64,000 bases of DNA from Brachypterus glaber. Its lineage: Eukaryota > Arthropoda > Insecta > Coleoptera > Kateretidae. Of this stretch, positions 63,644-64,000 are shown piece after piece. The stretch spans positions 28,576,620-28,640,619 of the forward strand of contig OY294049.1 of the NCBI GenBank assembly GCA_958510825.1. The letters run 5' to 3'. Under the pieces are notes generated by a model. It was not told the origin of the DNA and ran no database searches. It saw only the letters and a list, made by a program, of their open reading frames with translations. Every line of letters begins with the position of its first letter. Within the stretch, counting starts at the first letter, position 1. The position numbers and the translations under genes are program-made.

Positions 63644-64000
63644 GTCCAAGATAACCAACGTAAAAAAAAATCACCAGATAATACCAATAAAACTGTGGAT
63701 GTTACTGTAAAGAGAGACACGAAAATTCGAGAGAGAGGGAGAGTCGCATGTGTTAGTCACTTTGAATACGTTAATATTTTATCTAGTATGTAAAATCTGT
63801 GACCCTGAGGTGGTAAAAATTGATATAGAAATATTGTCTATATTGTAAATAGGATAAAATTTCATTAAATTTGCTATTATGCTTTTATACTTCTATATTC
63901 TGGCTATTATTTTAGTCTAGTTATGTTTTAATAGTCACTAAAGTAAAGGTATTATACCAGTCCAACAATTGCACTTAAATCGTAGTTTAATGCTTTTTTC
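63644..64000. repeat. 357-bp direct repeat of 61923-62279
   Basis: By eye identical over the whole 357 bases to 61923-62279, offset 1721 bp, and it runs off the window. It is a second copy of the CACAGTG family fragment in the same orientation, either a recent duplication or an assembly artefact. Confidence 0.85.

Overview
The window is animal DNA, most likely from an insect with a large, AT-rich, repeat-laden genome. A beetle-like genome is my guess, but the species cannot be named from sequence alone. One host gene runs through it on the + strand: the insect orthologue of Homer, the EVH1/coiled-coil scaffold that binds PPxxF proteins. Four exons are visible: the EVH1 exon (12992-13280), a linker exon (22362-22527), an 18-nt microexon (24120-24137) and the exon that begins the coiled coil (43883-44099). 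All splice phases agree. The first exon and the rest of the coiled coil were not found. Almost everything else appears to be transposon-filled intron.

Layout. 1-5230: LINE relics, then a long-TIR element with simple repeats. 5231-12402: a 7.2-kb inverted composite bounded by mariner-like ends; both arms carry the same hAT insertion, one arm keeps an intact IS630/Tc1/mariner transposase, and the other carries a hairpin insertion with a hammerhead-like motif. 12992-24137: three Homer exons separated by a 3.36-kb TIR element, LINE 3' ends and a 5'-truncated LINE with a 15-bp target duplication. 24339-29660: a 5.3-kb TIR-bounded element holding a palindrome of 191-bp units, a six-fold 14-nt motif and a ~97-bp satellite. 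30814-37797: a BEL/Pao retrotransposon with one frameshift, followed by a decayed relative (39370-40336). 42350-45460: several hairpin elements, a Homer exon and a Transib-like element whose ends resemble RAG recombination signals. 47658-47857 is an assembly gap. 51488-57073: a full-length LINE on the minus strand with two intact overlapping ORFs and a 9-bp target duplication. 57113-64000: more inverted-repeat elements, a LINE relic and a second tRNA-derived SINE.

How the parts relate. The only host function seen is Homer. The mobile elements are nested, which allows relative dating: several insertions have an 'empty' counterpart inside the same window. The most noteworthy points are the Homer microexon and a possible short isoform ending in an intron, the hammerhead-like motif in two repeat families with matching stem changes, the Transib-like RSS termini, and the asymmetric giant palindrome. 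All are read by eye; no alignment or database search was run.
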